Part shown: one piece after another, positions 25,945 to 35,008 of the stretch
Position numbering within the stretch: the stretch's first letter is position 1
Layout of the letters: each line of letters opens with the position of its first letter
Assembly (NCBI GenBank): GCA_020634935.1
Contig: JACKAT010000005.1
Coordinates: forward strand, 124,001-188,000
Length of the DNA stretch: 64,000 nt
From: Anaerolineales bacterium
Lineage (GTDB): Bacteria; Chloroflexota; Anaerolineae; 4572-78; J111
Direction of reading: 5' to 3'
The notes under the pieces: generated by a model
What the model was told of the DNA's origin: nothing
Seen by the model: the letters and a program-made list of their open reading frames with translations, nothing else
Databases searched by the model: none
Translations under genes and position numbers: made by a program

Positions 25945-26313
25945 TGGCGCGACCTATTGCCTAGTATATAACATCGCGAAGCCACAGCCAAAAATAGAAC
26001 ACGATTAGGCAGATCGTGCGGATTAACACGGATAAAAGAATTATGAGTTACACAGTTCAAAAGGTGACAGTCACTTGGGTGTGATAAATCGACCTGTTTG
26101 GGCTAAACGGAGGTTCATTTTCGGCCAAAAGTGACTGTCACCTTGCTTGTTACACCCAACTGCGTAAATCCTAAGAATATCTAAATCAGTGAAGATCCGT
26201 AGATCCGTGTCCCATAATTTTCGCCGGTGACGCAAATTTACCGCACCAACGACGTAGTGCGTAACACATAGCACACAAATGATACGCACTACGCACTACA
26301 GGTATTTTTAGTA
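25945..26313. repeat. Intergenic region with two palindromic elements
   Basis: The 369 bases hold no convincing gene. A full copy of the GGTGACAGTCAC element lies at 26045-26170, about 126 bases, with ends GAGTTACACAGTT and AACTGCGTAAATC and the inner arms AGGTGACAGTCACTT and AAGTGACTGTCACCT-like. A hairpin of the TAGTGCGTA family follows at 26253-26300, with arms TAGTGCGTA (26255-26263) and TACGCACTA (26283-26291), 19 bases apart. Confidence 0.7.
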
Positions 26314-27471
26314 TCACCTAACCGCTGTCACAATATGAGCCGGAGAACTGAAGGCCACGGAACCATCAGCGGTCACGAAGGGCTGCAGCACCTTCTCCGC
26401 CTCGGTGAGCAGTTGGTGGAACTGTTCGTCATCGATCATATCGGCCAGCGTCCAACCTTTGACATCGGTGGTGACCCAGGCTTCGATGGAGGCGAAACGA
26501 GCCGTGCCTTCGATGGTAGTGATTTGGGCATTGGGGATACCCGCCTCGGTGAAAAGCGATTGCAACAGTGCGGTGTCGCCCAGGTTAAAAGGCGAACGCA
26601 GGGCATTGGCCGCTTCGTCGCCGAACAGTCGCTTTAGCATCGCGGTGACGGTGGCATAAGCCGGTGTATTATCCAGCGAGTCCCACACGGCCACAGCTAA
26701 TCGGCCGCCCGGTCGCAGCACCCGAACCATTTCGCTCAACGCGGCCCGCCGATCCTCAAAAAACATCAGGGCAAATTGGCTGACCACGACGTCGAAAGAA
26801 TCATCCTCAAACGGAAGCGCTTCGGCGGGACCGTGCCGCCACTCAATATGAGGCGCTTTTTTCCGCGCGACGGCCAGCATCCCTTCATTAATATCCAGTC
26901 CCACAACCTCGCCTTCCGGCCCGACCCGTTCGGCGGCGGCGCGGGCCAGCACCCCCGTCCCACACGCCACGTCGAGGACTCGCTGCCCCGGCTGAATGTG
27001 GGCGGCCTCGGCCACCCGGCTGCCCCATTCGCCAAAGAGCGCCGGCACGAAGAAGGCTTCATAGACCTCAGCCGCACTGGTATTGACCTGACCCCGGTCG
27101 CTGTCGCTCATGGGTTTAGCCTCTATCTGCGCGGCAAAAGTCTGGATGACGATCTTTCCATCCCGGATTAGCAAAGTGTCGGTGGCCAAGGGGATTTTGA
27201 GCCGGGGCGACTCCCCCGACCAGACCACATAGGCCACCTCTTCATCGATAATCTGCTGGGCGATTTCAACGTCAGACCCCGGCGGAAAATCGGCCAGCAG
27301 TTGTTTGAATAGCCCCCGGATCTCCGCTTTGCCACGAAGGAGTCCTTCCGGTGTAAGAAAGATGGCCTCCTCGGCATAGTCAGCCATCAGGGCGTCCACA
27401 TCGCCTTGGGAAAAGGCGTAGATGTGGCTGTTCAATACTTCTTCGGTTGGGTTTTTGGTTAGGGTTAACAT
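26314..27471 (-). CDS. SnoaL-like domain fused to a class I methyltransferase
   Basis: A 385-residue two-domain protein. Residues 1-125 look like a SnoaL/NTF2-like fold (NSHIYAFSQGDVDALMADYA, then the FLTPEGLLRGKAEIRGLF segment). Residues 130-385 are a SAM-dependent methyltransferase with VLDVACGTGVLARAAAE, EVVGLDINEGML and PFEDDSFDVVVSQFALMFFED. The two domains are usually separate proteins. The NTF2-like part may bind the small substrate or a dimer partner. GGAG lies ten bases before the ATG. The substrate is unknown. Confidence 0.85.
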   Translation of the reverse strand: MLTLTKNPTEEVLNSHIYAFSQGDVDALMADYAEEAIFLTPEGLLRGKAEIRGLFKQLLADFPPGSDVEIAQQIIDEEVAYVVWSGESPRLKIPLATDTLLIRDGKIVIQTFAAQIEAKPMSDSDRGQVNTSAAEVYEAFFVPALFGEWGSRVAEAAHIQPGQRVLDVACGTGVLARAAAERVGPEGEVVGLDINEGMLAVARKKAPHIEWRHGPAEALPFEDDSFDVVVSQFALMFFEDRRAALSEMVRVLRPGGRLAVAVWDSLDNTPAYATVTAMLKRLFGDEAANALRSPFNLGDTALLQSLFTEAGIPNAQITTIEGTARFASIEAWVTTDVKGWTLADMIDDEQFHQLLTEAEKVLQPFVTADGSVAFSSPAHIVTAVR

Positions 27472-27540
27472 CTAACATCATCTCCTTGAGTATGATTGGT
27501 AATCATAGTAACCATCTCAAAATAAGTTTTTGATCACAGG

Positions 27541-27613
27541 GAGATTAAGAGATTAGAGATTAGGAGATTGGATATGAAGCGATATCGCCAATCTCCTAAT
27601 CTCCCAATCTCCT
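27541..27613. repeat. GGAGATTAGG palindrome
   Basis: A perfect 13-base inverted repeat, ATTAGGAGATTGG (27559-27571) and CCAATCTCCTAAT (27588-27600), is flanked by further GAGATTA and TCTCC units. The rest of the gap to the DUF4276 gene shows nothing notable. Confidence 0.65.
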
Positions 27614-27744
27614 TGAATGAGGGAATGATTTCTCGACAGTGACTACGATTACGACTTGAGCTTTGAGACTAGCATAACAGCCCAGCCGGTCAGATGTCAC
27701 CCGTCAAAGGATGGGGATGGGGGATGGGTTATCCTCTTTTGTAT

Positions 27745-28425
27745 TTACAGTGTTTCGGGTAATCGCTCCAGGCGGCTCACCCATTCGTTGAAATGGGGAC
27801 AACCGGCCCGTAGGGCATTCAAACCAATGGCCGCAGCTGCAGGCGCACCCACCCGCACTTTGAGGCGCTCGTATAAGGGGACGTATTTGATAATCCGTTT
27901 GCTGGGGGCGGTGGCATCGCCTTCGTTGATTTCTTCTGGGGCCAGCCCATCAACTTCGCGTTGTAATTTGGCAAATACCTTTTCCGTTTTGGCAATCCGG
28001 CGGGCTAACTGGGAGAGATCGCAGTAGAGCAATGCCTCAAATTCATGGAGTTGAATGTAGGGCAAAAAGCGGGGGTCTCCCATTTCCGCTTCAAGCGCGG
28101 CCTCAAGCATAGCAATACGTTGTTGAGCTGTATTTTGCTTTTTGGCTTCGGCCCAGCCTGGAAAGTCAGAAGGCAGGGCATACAAATCGACCATCGTCGT
28201 AAAGCGAGCCTCCGGTTGTCTATCCTGGCGCATCAGGCGGATTAAATCATCCCGAAGTTTGGCGAAATTAAAGATGCCACCCCGACTGCCCAATTTCCGC
28301 TGGGTAACGACTACGCGGGGCCGTAGATCGACTTCGAACTGGATAAGATGAGGTTGCAAAACTGCTTCAGCAAATCTTCGTTCCGTTTGCCCCTCTACGG
28401 TTAAATAAAGCCGTACCCATGACAT
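27745..28425 (-). CDS. DUF4276 family protein (TOPRIM-like)
   Basis: A 226-residue protein of the DUF4276 family. It begins with a strand and the acidic motif TVEGQTERRF (9-18), has MVDLYALPSDFPG (78-90) and the family's IQLHEFEALLYCD. VEGxTE followed by a later D-rich strand is the pattern of TOPRIM nuclease folds in OLD-like proteins, so a nuclease or toxin role is inferred. Its start overlaps the stop of the ATPase gene by one base (TGATG), which means tight coupling. The two probably form one ATPase-effector unit. Confidence 0.85.
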   Translation of the reverse strand: MSWVRLYLTVEGQTERRFAEAVLQPHLIQFEVDLRPRVVVTQRKLGSRGGIFNFAKLRDDLIRLMRQDRQPEARFTTMVDLYALPSDFPGWAEAKKQNTAQQRIAMLEAALEAEMGDPRFLPYIQLHEFEALLYCDLSQLARRIAKTEKVFAKLQREVDGLAPEEINEGDATAPSKRIIKYVPLYERLKVRVGAPAAAAIGLNALRAGCPHFNEWVSRLERLPETL

Positions 28426-29519
28426 CAGGGTTGGCCTCCCAATTCATTCTTCTCCCAAAGCTGTCCTAAGGTGTATTCTGATAGCCACGCTTGAAGTTGA
28501 TCTGAATCCTGCCGTTCCAGCACAGATTCACCATTGCGATGGTTAACCACAATAACTTGTTCTGGGGTTAACTCGTCTAGCAGTAGCGAAGATTGGGTAG
28601 AAACTATCAACTGGGCGCGTTCGGCGGCCTCATAGAGCAAGCTAGTTAGTAGTTTTATGGCAAACGGGTGTAAACCCAACTCAGGCTCATCAATAATAAT
28701 TGTAGAGGCCGGATTGGGCTGGAGGAGTAGCGTGGCTAGACAAATAAAACGCAGGGTTCCATCAGAAAGTTGGTGGGGATAATAAACCAGATCGGAGTAA
28801 CGATCCTTCCAAAGCAACTGGGTCTGCCCCGGCGTGACTTCCCTGAGGTCGAATATACCAAAGAAGGGCGCAACCTGTCGGACCACTTCCTCTATTTGAG
28901 AATAATGGTCTGGCTCAGTTTTGGCCATATGCAGCAAAAATGGGGCCAGATTAGCAGCATTCGTGTGTAATACCTCGTAATCAATGATATTACTTAACCC
29001 CATCACTGGGGCCGAAGGTGAGGTGTCGTGAAAATGATAAACTCGCCAATCTCGGATGGTATCTACAACCCATTGCTCACTAGAACTACGAGACCTATTT
29101 TGCGCCAGTTTGCTTTCAAGATGTCCGCTGCCCTGATCATTTTCAGTCCGGCCATAGTATGGCCCCTTAAAAGGAGCAGACTCCTGAGCAAAAAACAGCG
29201 AGCGGTCATCGGCGGCCCGCAGGGTGAATTTATATTCGTTCAAACCAAACTTTAGATGTGCCTTGAATTCCGGAGTGGTTTTGACGCCACGAAATAAGAA
29301 CGCATCGGCCCGACCGCGTGCACTGATATAATTTTGTAGACCCTTATTAGGGTCCATAATATGGCCCAATAGCTCAAAAAAGCGAATAAAGTTAGTTTTT
29401 CCCGAACCATTAGCACCAATCAAAACATTTAAATCGGGTCTCAACCGAAAGTCTTGAAGTTCCCGGATTGATTTATAGCCGAAAAGCGTTATTTCTTCTA
29501 GGGGGCGATTTGTGGTCAT
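28425..29519 (-). CDS. AAA/SMC-like ATPase (OLD/RecF-type)
   Basis: A 364-residue ATPase of the AAA_21/OLD-like type. Walker A is GANGSGKT (35-42), in the N-terminal strand after FRLRPDLNVLI. The ABC-like signature region is LSDGTLRFICLATLL, Walker B is IIIDEPELGLHP, and the end strand has STQSSLLLDEL. No coiled-coil of the full SMC type is present. It is coupled to the DUF4276 gene downstream. ATPase/DUF4276 pairs resemble two-gene defence modules such as PARIS in layout. No immunity function is shown here. Confidence 0.9.
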   Translation of the reverse strand: MTTNRPLEEITLFGYKSIRELQDFRLRPDLNVLIGANGSGKTNFIRFFELLGHIMDPNKGLQNYISARGRADAFLFRGVKTTPEFKAHLKFGLNEYKFTLRAADDRSLFFAQESAPFKGPYYGRTENDQGSGHLESKLAQNRSRSSSEQWVVDTIRDWRVYHFHDTSPSAPVMGLSNIIDYEVLHTNAANLAPFLLHMAKTEPDHYSQIEEVVRQVAPFFGIFDLREVTPGQTQLLWKDRYSDLVYYPHQLSDGTLRFICLATLLLQPNPASTIIIDEPELGLHPFAIKLLTSLLYEAAERAQLIVSTQSSLLLDELTPEQVIVVNHRNGESVLERQDSDQLQAWLSEYTLGQLWEKNELGGQP

Positions 29520-29681
29520 GACTATTTCAACCTAATTCGGATAGTTGGCAACAACATGGACCTACCTCGCAGGTATAATTGAGCATAACTTCCTTTATTG
29601 TAGCGCATTTTCTGTATACATTACAATTTTTACGGAGAAGTGGAATTTATTTTCTTTCAATATTTTTCTGGTTGGACGTAT

Positions 29682-32261
29682 TCAGAAAATTAATTTTAAT
29701 GCCCGCGCCTTGGCCGCCGCCTCGGTCCGATTCTTGACCTGAAGCTTGCTGTAAATCTGGCTGGCGTACCACTTGACCGATCCCAACGCCAGCACCAACT
29801 CCGCACCAATCTCGCGGTTGGAGCGACCGGCGGCCATCAGTTGTAATACTTCCAACTCTCGGTCGGTGAGCGGGTCGAGCGGGGGGTGATCGGGCGAGGT
29901 CAAAGGAGAAGAGGGGGCGGCTTTCTCTGGGGGAGAAGAAGGATTTGCTATCGAGGCTAATGCCTGGTGTACAAAAGCCACCATCGCATCAAGGTCACGC
30001 GCTTGGCCGCGCTGACGAGCGGCGGTCAGCGTCTCCCCAGCGACATCGGCTTCGGCCTGTTTGCGCATCTGGGCCGCGCGATCTTTCGTCTCCTGATCGC
30101 TGGCGGCGTGATGGCCGATGAAGGCCAGCAGTTCCAGCACGTGTTCCGATTGTCCTACCTTGAGGAATAGCTCACTGATGCTGATGAACATCGCGCCGAT
30201 GAGGGGGAGAAATTGCATGTCGTGGGCGATGGTCAAGGCGCGCTGAAAATTATCGGCGGCGGTCAGATAGTCTTTCATCGCGCAAGCCGCTTGTCCCAGG
30301 CCGTTCAGCGCCGTGGCCAACCCACCGCGATCATTGCTTTCCTGATAAATCGCCCGACTCTGTTGATATCGTCCTTGCGCCTCCGAAAATTCTCCCTGCC
30401 GGATGGCCACTTCACCCAGGTGATTGAGGGCCGCTGCCATGCCCACCGGATCGTCAAATGCCGCTCTAATCTGATAGCTCGCCTCGAAATGCTGTTTCGC
30501 TTCGGCGTAATTGCCCAGAGCGCGGGCCACATTGCCCCATTCATTGAGGCAAAAAGCCAAAAACCATCGATTCCCGGCTTGTTTAGCCACCGCGCAGGCT
30601 TGTCTGGCGTGCTGCTGAGCGGCTGCGTAGTCGCCTTGGGCCAACCTCGCGCTGGTCAGGACATAATGGGCAAAGGCCAGGTTCTGCCCGTCGTTTCGCG
30701 CTTCATGAACTTGTCGAGCCGTCTGCCCCAGCCTGATCGCTTCATCAAAATCCCCCCGAATCGTCGCCAAAATGGACAGCGGCGGCAGCGGATCCGCCCC
30801 TGAATAAGGCATTGGGGCGGCGTCTAATCGAGCAAATAACGCCCGGCTCTGGGTCAACGCCGCCTGAGCGGCCTCGAAATGGCCCAGCGGAATATTGAAC
30901 CAACCGACTCTGACCAGCACATTAGCCAGCGCCAGTTCTGTTGATCTGGTCGGTGGTTGTCCCGCCAGACATGCTCTGGCTTGATCGAAGGTGTTGGCCG
31001 CTTCCAAATAGCGGCTTTGGTAGTAACAAAAGACGGTAAAGGTTTGGGTTAGCTTTTGGATTTCAGCGACACGAGCGTGGGTAATCGCCCATTGCCAGGC
31101 TGCTCGTACATTCTCTAATTCGGCTTCGATTTCAAGCAGGACGCCGCGCTGATCGCCCCCTTCTATCGCTGTGGTGCGCTGGTAAAGAAACTCGGCGTAA
31201 TAAGCACAGTGAGCCTGATGGGTTTGGGTCACATCCTCGACCTGGGCCTCCAGACGGGTCTGGGCAGACTGTCGTAGCAGTTCGTGAATTTGATAGCGGT
31301 CGTTGGCCTCCTGTCGCAACAGGGACTTATCGACCAAGGCGACTAACGTGGCCAACGTCGCCCCGGCGACCGGCGCCGCCGCTGTCCGCTGAAACCCGCC
31401 CCGAAAGACGGATAGTCGTTTGAAAACGTGTTGCTCATTTTCATTGAGTAATTGCCAGGAGGTATCGAAGGCGGCGGCCATACTGCGGTGCCGGTCGGAG
31501 ACATTCCGTAGCGGCGTGCTGAGAAAGTCGAGGCTGCGCTGTACCTCGGCGGCGATAGCCGAGCAGCTCAGCGTCTTGGTCCACGAAGCGGCCAGCTCAA
31601 CGGCGAGGGGCGTGCCTTCGACCAGCCGGCAAATTTGTAGGATGGTATCGCGCTCATCATTTGCCGCAAAATCGGGCTGCACCTGTCTGGCCCGGGCGAT
31701 AAAGAGCTGCATCGCATCATCGGCATCGGAGCCATCCGGTTGATCGGTTGTAGGGACGGATAGGCCGCGAACAGGGTAAAGCCACTCTTCCCGTAGGTTG
31801 AGTGTCTCGCGCGAGGTCACCAATAGCTTGATATGTGGGGCTGCGGCCAATAGTTTAATAACAATAGCCGGGCCGCCCTGATCGACCAGTTGCTCGAAGT
31901 TGTCTAACAGTAGGAGCAGCGTTTTATCGCTCAGGTAGTTGAGTACCTGGGCCAGCGGCTCCTGCTGCCCGCTTAGCGAAAAGTTGATGGCTTCGGCTAC
32001 CGCCGAAACCAGGTAGTCGCCGGTATAGATACCTTGGAGCGGCGCAAAGTAAACACCGTGGCTAAAAGGCGAGGTTACGGCCGTTGCCGCTTCAATCGCC
32101 AGGCGAGTTTTGCCGATCCCGCCCGGCCCCACCACCGTCAGCAAGCGACAGTCCGGATTGGTCAGCCGTTCTCGCAGGCGGGTGATTTCCGTGCGCCGGC
32201 CAATAAAAGAGGTTGGTTGGCGAGGCAGGTTATGCCGTTGCGCTTGTGGCTGCTGGGCCAT
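29682..32261 (-). CDS. MalT-like LuxR-family regulator with NTPase and TPR repeats
   Basis: An 859-residue STAND-type regulator. The N-terminal NTPase has FIGRRTEITRLRERL (19-33) and Walker A VVGPGGIGKT (43-52), with LLLLDNFEQL as Walker B. Residues 400-720 are TPR-like helical repeats (LAQGDYAAAQQHARQA and LGNYAEAKQHFEASYQI). The C-terminus is a LuxR HTH (about 795-855; LTDRELEVLQLMAAGRSNRE). Such proteins switch on transcription when a ligand binds the repeats. The ligand and target are unknown. It is monocistronic. Confidence 0.93.
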   Translation of the reverse strand: MAQQPQAQRHNLPRQPTSFIGRRTEITRLRERLTNPDCRLLTVVGPGGIGKTRLAIEAATAVTSPFSHGVYFAPLQGIYTGDYLVSAVAEAINFSLSGQQEPLAQVLNYLSDKTLLLLLDNFEQLVDQGGPAIVIKLLAAAPHIKLLVTSRETLNLREEWLYPVRGLSVPTTDQPDGSDADDAMQLFIARARQVQPDFAANDERDTILQICRLVEGTPLAVELAASWTKTLSCSAIAAEVQRSLDFLSTPLRNVSDRHRSMAAAFDTSWQLLNENEQHVFKRLSVFRGGFQRTAAAPVAGATLATLVALVDKSLLRQEANDRYQIHELLRQSAQTRLEAQVEDVTQTHQAHCAYYAEFLYQRTTAIEGGDQRGVLLEIEAELENVRAAWQWAITHARVAEIQKLTQTFTVFCYYQSRYLEAANTFDQARACLAGQPPTRSTELALANVLVRVGWFNIPLGHFEAAQAALTQSRALFARLDAAPMPYSGADPLPPLSILATIRGDFDEAIRLGQTARQVHEARNDGQNLAFAHYVLTSARLAQGDYAAAQQHARQACAVAKQAGNRWFLAFCLNEWGNVARALGNYAEAKQHFEASYQIRAAFDDPVGMAAALNHLGEVAIRQGEFSEAQGRYQQSRAIYQESNDRGGLATALNGLGQAACAMKDYLTAADNFQRALTIAHDMQFLPLIGAMFISISELFLKVGQSEHVLELLAFIGHHAASDQETKDRAAQMRKQAEADVAGETLTAARQRGQARDLDAMVAFVHQALASIANPSSPPEKAAPSSPLTSPDHPPLDPLTDRELEVLQLMAAGRSNREIGAELVLALGSVKWYASQIYSKLQVKNRTEAAAKARALKLIF

Positions 32262-32368
32262 AGTTCATCCATGACGTCTAAATACACTTTCTATGCAGCC
32301 AATTATAAGGATTTAGATGGGGTTGCCAAAAAGGAGGGCAAATGCAATTAGGGGATGCTGCTTGGGCC

Positions 32369-32465
32369 AGACCTTATAGGTTTCCGTATAGCGTTTACGA
32401 TAACGTACTTTTCCGGTTGGAACGAGCGCCAAAGCATAGGTAACGCTCGGAAACCTATAAGGTCT
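32369..32465. repeat. Perfect 18-bp inverted repeat
   Basis: AGACCTTATAGGTTTCCG (32369-32386) and its exact complement (32448-32465) are separated by 61 bases that also pair in part (TAGCGTTTA with TAACGCT). It lies between the LuxR start and the end of the DUF1232 gene. It could be a terminator for the latter or a small mobile element. No other copy is seen in the window. Confidence 0.6.
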
Positions 32466-32480
32466 TGTGTTGACATCAGT

Positions 32481-32888
32481 TTAGAGAAAAACATCTAGCA
32501 GCCGCCATCCAAACAGCACGACCGCCACAAGGCCAACAAGCCAGATGGCGATGATAATGCTGCCCGCGACCCAATTCGGCGGTTTCCGCTGCGCTATGCG
32601 GTCGCGGGCTTGCAGCCGGCACTCTTCCAGCACCGGCTGCGGTATCAGCCTCAGAGCGAGCATGATGCCCAAGGGCAGCAAGATAAGATCATCGACATAG
32701 CCCAAAACCGGAATAAAATCAGGAATGAGGTCGATGGGGCTAAAGGCGTAACCGACAACACAAGTCGCCACCAATTTGGCATACCACGGCGCCTGTGGAT
32801 GTCGATAGGCCAGCCATAGCGTGTACGTTTCGATTTTTATCTGCTGTACACGGTTTCGCCACACCACGAGGCGCTGTTTGTCGATCAA
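32481..32888 (-). CDS. DUF1232 (YkvA-like) membrane protein
   Basis: A 135-residue protein with the DUF1232 core YAFSPIDLIPDFIPVLGYVDD (about 51-71, shown as the SPIDLIPDFIP motif) and a C-terminal hydrophobic segment (IIIAIWLVGLVAVVLFGW). The first four bases overlap the end of the methyltransferase gene (ATGA), so the two are one operon. The role of this family is not established. Confidence 0.88.
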   Translation of the reverse strand: MIDKQRLVVWRNRVQQIKIETYTLWLAYRHPQAPWYAKLVATCVVGYAFSPIDLIPDFIPVLGYVDDLILLPLGIMLALRLIPQPVLEECRLQARDRIAQRKPPNWVAGSIIIAIWLVGLVAVVLFGWRLLDVFL

Positions 32889-33634
32889 TGGATCGCGTCT
32901 TTCAGGCCGGTAACGTAGGACGTTTGGCGGTTTATCTTGTCTGTCGTAATGTTGATAAAGCCGGCCGCTTCTACAAGGGGAACTAGCTTTTTAACGTTGT
33001 TTTGCATAAGCCTATGGCCGCCGTGCATATGAATGGCAATATCCTTGACTTTCTGCCTAAGCGAGCCGCCGGTCGATGACTCGACATCGACTACCAAAAC
33101 CCGCCCGCCAGGTTTCAGAACGCGGTATATTTCGGTCAAGCCCTGACTTTTGAGATCATCGGGGAGGTGATGCATCATCAAACTGCTCAGAACAACGTCG
33201 AACTGATTGTCTGGAAACGAAAGTCTCTCGATGACATCGACCTGAAACGTTATGTTACTCCCGGCTTGAGCGGCTTTTTGCTGGGCAATGGCTATCATTT
33301 CGGGCGAAGCGTCGATGCCATAGACGCGGCCGGTTGGGCCGGCTTGTTCTTTAGCCACAAGCGCCAAGCTGCCGGTGCCGCAGCCCACATCCAGCACCGT
33401 ATCGCCGGGTTTGATCTGGGCCAGAGCTACCGTCGTCTGCCGGAAAGCACGCTCATCGCCCAGCAGCAGCGGTACGACCCAGTCATACAGCGAAGCCCAA
33501 CGGATCAGCCGCCCTTTGGTCTCGACGGGAGTGCGGTTATGGAACTGATGATGCGGGTGATGGGCATGAAGCCAGTCAATAATATTGAATACCATCGTCC
33601 GCGGATTGTGCGGATGGTCATTATGGCGGGTCAT
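32885..33634 (-). CDS. Class I SAM-dependent methyltransferase (UbiE-like)
   Basis: A 249-residue methyltransferase. The SAM loop is VLDVGCGTGSLALVA (about 79-93), followed by RVYGIDASPEMI, then FPDNQFDVVLSSLMMHHLPD and the LKPGGRVLVVDVE strand, all typical of UbiE/Methyltransf_11 enzymes. A histidine-rich N-terminus (HAHHPHHQFH) is unusual and might bind metal. It overlaps the DUF1232 gene by four bases. A TetR operator-like palindrome lies 42 bases upstream of its ATG. Confidence 0.9.
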   Translation of the reverse strand: MTRHNDHPHNPRTMVFNIIDWLHAHHPHHQFHNRTPVETKGRLIRWASLYDWVVPLLLGDERAFRQTTVALAQIKPGDTVLDVGCGTGSLALVAKEQAGPTGRVYGIDASPEMIAIAQQKAAQAGSNITFQVDVIERLSFPDNQFDVVLSSLMMHHLPDDLKSQGLTEIYRVLKPGGRVLVVDVESSTGGSLRQKVKDIAIHMHGGHRLMQNNVKKLVPLVEAAGFINITTDKINRQTSYVTGLKDAIH

Positions 33635-33675
33635 ATGAATTTTCCTTTCCGCAAAGCTTTCGTTACAATAGATAT

Positions 33676-33700
33676 GTTATCGAACACCATGTTCGATAAC
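33676..33700. promoter_or_regulatory. Palindromic operator between methyltransferase operon and tetR
   Basis: Perfect 11-base arms GTTATCGAACA and TGTTCGATAAC with three bases between. It lies in the divergent intergenic region, 42 bases from the methyltransferase start and 100 from the tetR start, which is the normal position for a TetR-family site. Binding is inferred. Confidence 0.7.
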
Positions 33701-33800
33701 AGTGTATACGCCGTCTCGACCAAAGTCAACCATCAATCCGAGGCGGTATGTTCAGTATCGAATAAATAGGTGAGCTTTGTACGGAAACAGAGGGTAACCG

Positions 33801-34409
33801 ATGAGTCATAATCGCGTTGATCGCCGGGTACAGCGAACCCGTCAACTGTTGCACAACGCTCTGCTAGCGCTTATTGCCGAGCAGGGGTATGAGACCATCA
33901 CCGTTCAAAATATTATCGACCGGGCGAATGTGGGGCGCTCAACCTTTTACGCGCATTATCAGGATAAGGAGGATTTGTTAGTTAGTGAACTGGATGATCT
34001 CATCTACAGTCTGAGTTGGGATGTTGAAACGCTGCCCGTGACGGATGGAGAAAAAGAGAGCCACCGTTATACCTTATCGACCCTGGCTTTGTTTCGCCAC
34101 ACCCAAGAGCATTTCTCGCTGTATAAAGCTATGGTCGGCGGTCAAGGCATCGATGTGGTCTTTAAGACCACCCACACTCACTTTTGTCGCTCGATTCAAG
34201 CGCAAATCGAACAGCTTGTGCCGGATGGCGGTACACCCTCGGTCCCGCCGGCGATAATGGCTCAATATTTGGCCGGGGCGTTGCTGACGCTGCTGACCTG
34301 GTGGCTCGATAACCATATGCCTTATCCCCCGGAACAGATGGACGCCACGTTTCAAGCGTTGGCGATGCCCGGTGTTTGGGCTGTACTGGGAATACAGCCT
34401 GATAAGTAG
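33801..34409 (+). CDS. TetR-family transcriptional regulator
   Basis: A 202-residue TetR-type repressor. The N-terminal HTH reads LIAEQGYETITVQNIIDRAN then VGRSTFYAHYQDKEDLL. The C-terminal part has the LFRHTQEHFSLYKAMVGGQG segment seen in the TetR C-terminal domain group typical of stand-alone regulators. It is divergent from the methyltransferase-DUF1232 operon and has a palindromic site in between, so it probably controls that operon. Confidence 0.92.
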   Translation: MSHNRVDRRVQRTRQLLHNALLALIAEQGYETITVQNIIDRANVGRSTFYAHYQDKEDLLVSELDDLIYSLSWDVETLPVTDGEKESHRYTLSTLALFRHTQEHFSLYKAMVGGQGIDVVFKTTHTHFCRSIQAQIEQLVPDGGTPSVPPAIMAQYLAGALLTLLTWWLDNHMPYPPEQMDATFQALAMPGVWAVLGIQPDK

Positions 34410-34668
34410 GACAAGTTGAGGGGTTAAAAATCAGCCGCTTAGTGATCTGAGTTCGACAATACTGGGCTATTTTACCTGTAAATCGAGCGATGTTCTAAGC
34501 ATCCCCACCGACGCTTAATTGAATATCTACCGTTTGTTAAGAACTGGACAGTTGACCGGTGCTTTTTAATAAATTCTCTTGTATGCTACTTCACAATCAT
34601 ATTGCTCTGTTATCCAGCCAGAGAGGGGGGATGAAAGGCAGCACGCTTTGAGCAGTACCATTTGCTGT

Positions 34669-35008
34669 TGACAAAGCGAACAAAATATGGCATAAATTCT
34701 CACACAATACAACATTAGCAACAGTCGGGCCGCTGTTGCGCCGCTCTAACAAGCGGTTGGGCAGATTTTGTCCGGGGTCGCACCAGGTACAGTAGGTGCG
34801 AGGTTAAAAACGATGGTTTGGGTTGCCCCCATGCCACCAGTAAAATACACCTTATGCCGTACAGGCAACCACGGGATTCTTAGGAAAGTGCCACCAGTTG
34901 GTGCTTTTTTTATTTCCTCATGCTTCATCCTTATCTCCGGGTAAATCTTGCCCCGTAGGCTCATTTTTACTTAACCAAGATTTTTACCATTCAAAGAGGA
35001 ATAAAACT
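34669..35008 (+). promoter_or_regulatory. Promoter and long structured leader of the membrane pyrophosphatase gene
   Basis: A promoter TTGACA (34669-34674), 17-base spacer and CATAAA (34692-34697) should start a message about 300 bases before the ATG at 35009. The leader holds several stems: CAACAG/CTGTTG, CCGCT/AGCGG, TCGCACC/GGTGCGA and a long-range GGTTGCC/GGCAACC. It then has a hairpin CACCA/TGGTG followed by seven T's (about 34888-34914), like an intrinsic terminator. TGCCACCAGT occurs twice, once before and once inside the terminator, which could allow alternative pairing. It resembles a riboswitch or attenuator. I do not recognise the class; fluoride and ydaO motifs are not matched. 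The region 34410-34668 shows no gene. Confidence 0.55.

Noticed and set aside
34669..35008. Fluoride or c-di-AMP (ydaO) riboswitch before hppA
   Set aside because: Neither conserved core could be found by eye in the leader, so no class is assigned although the downstream genes would suit.
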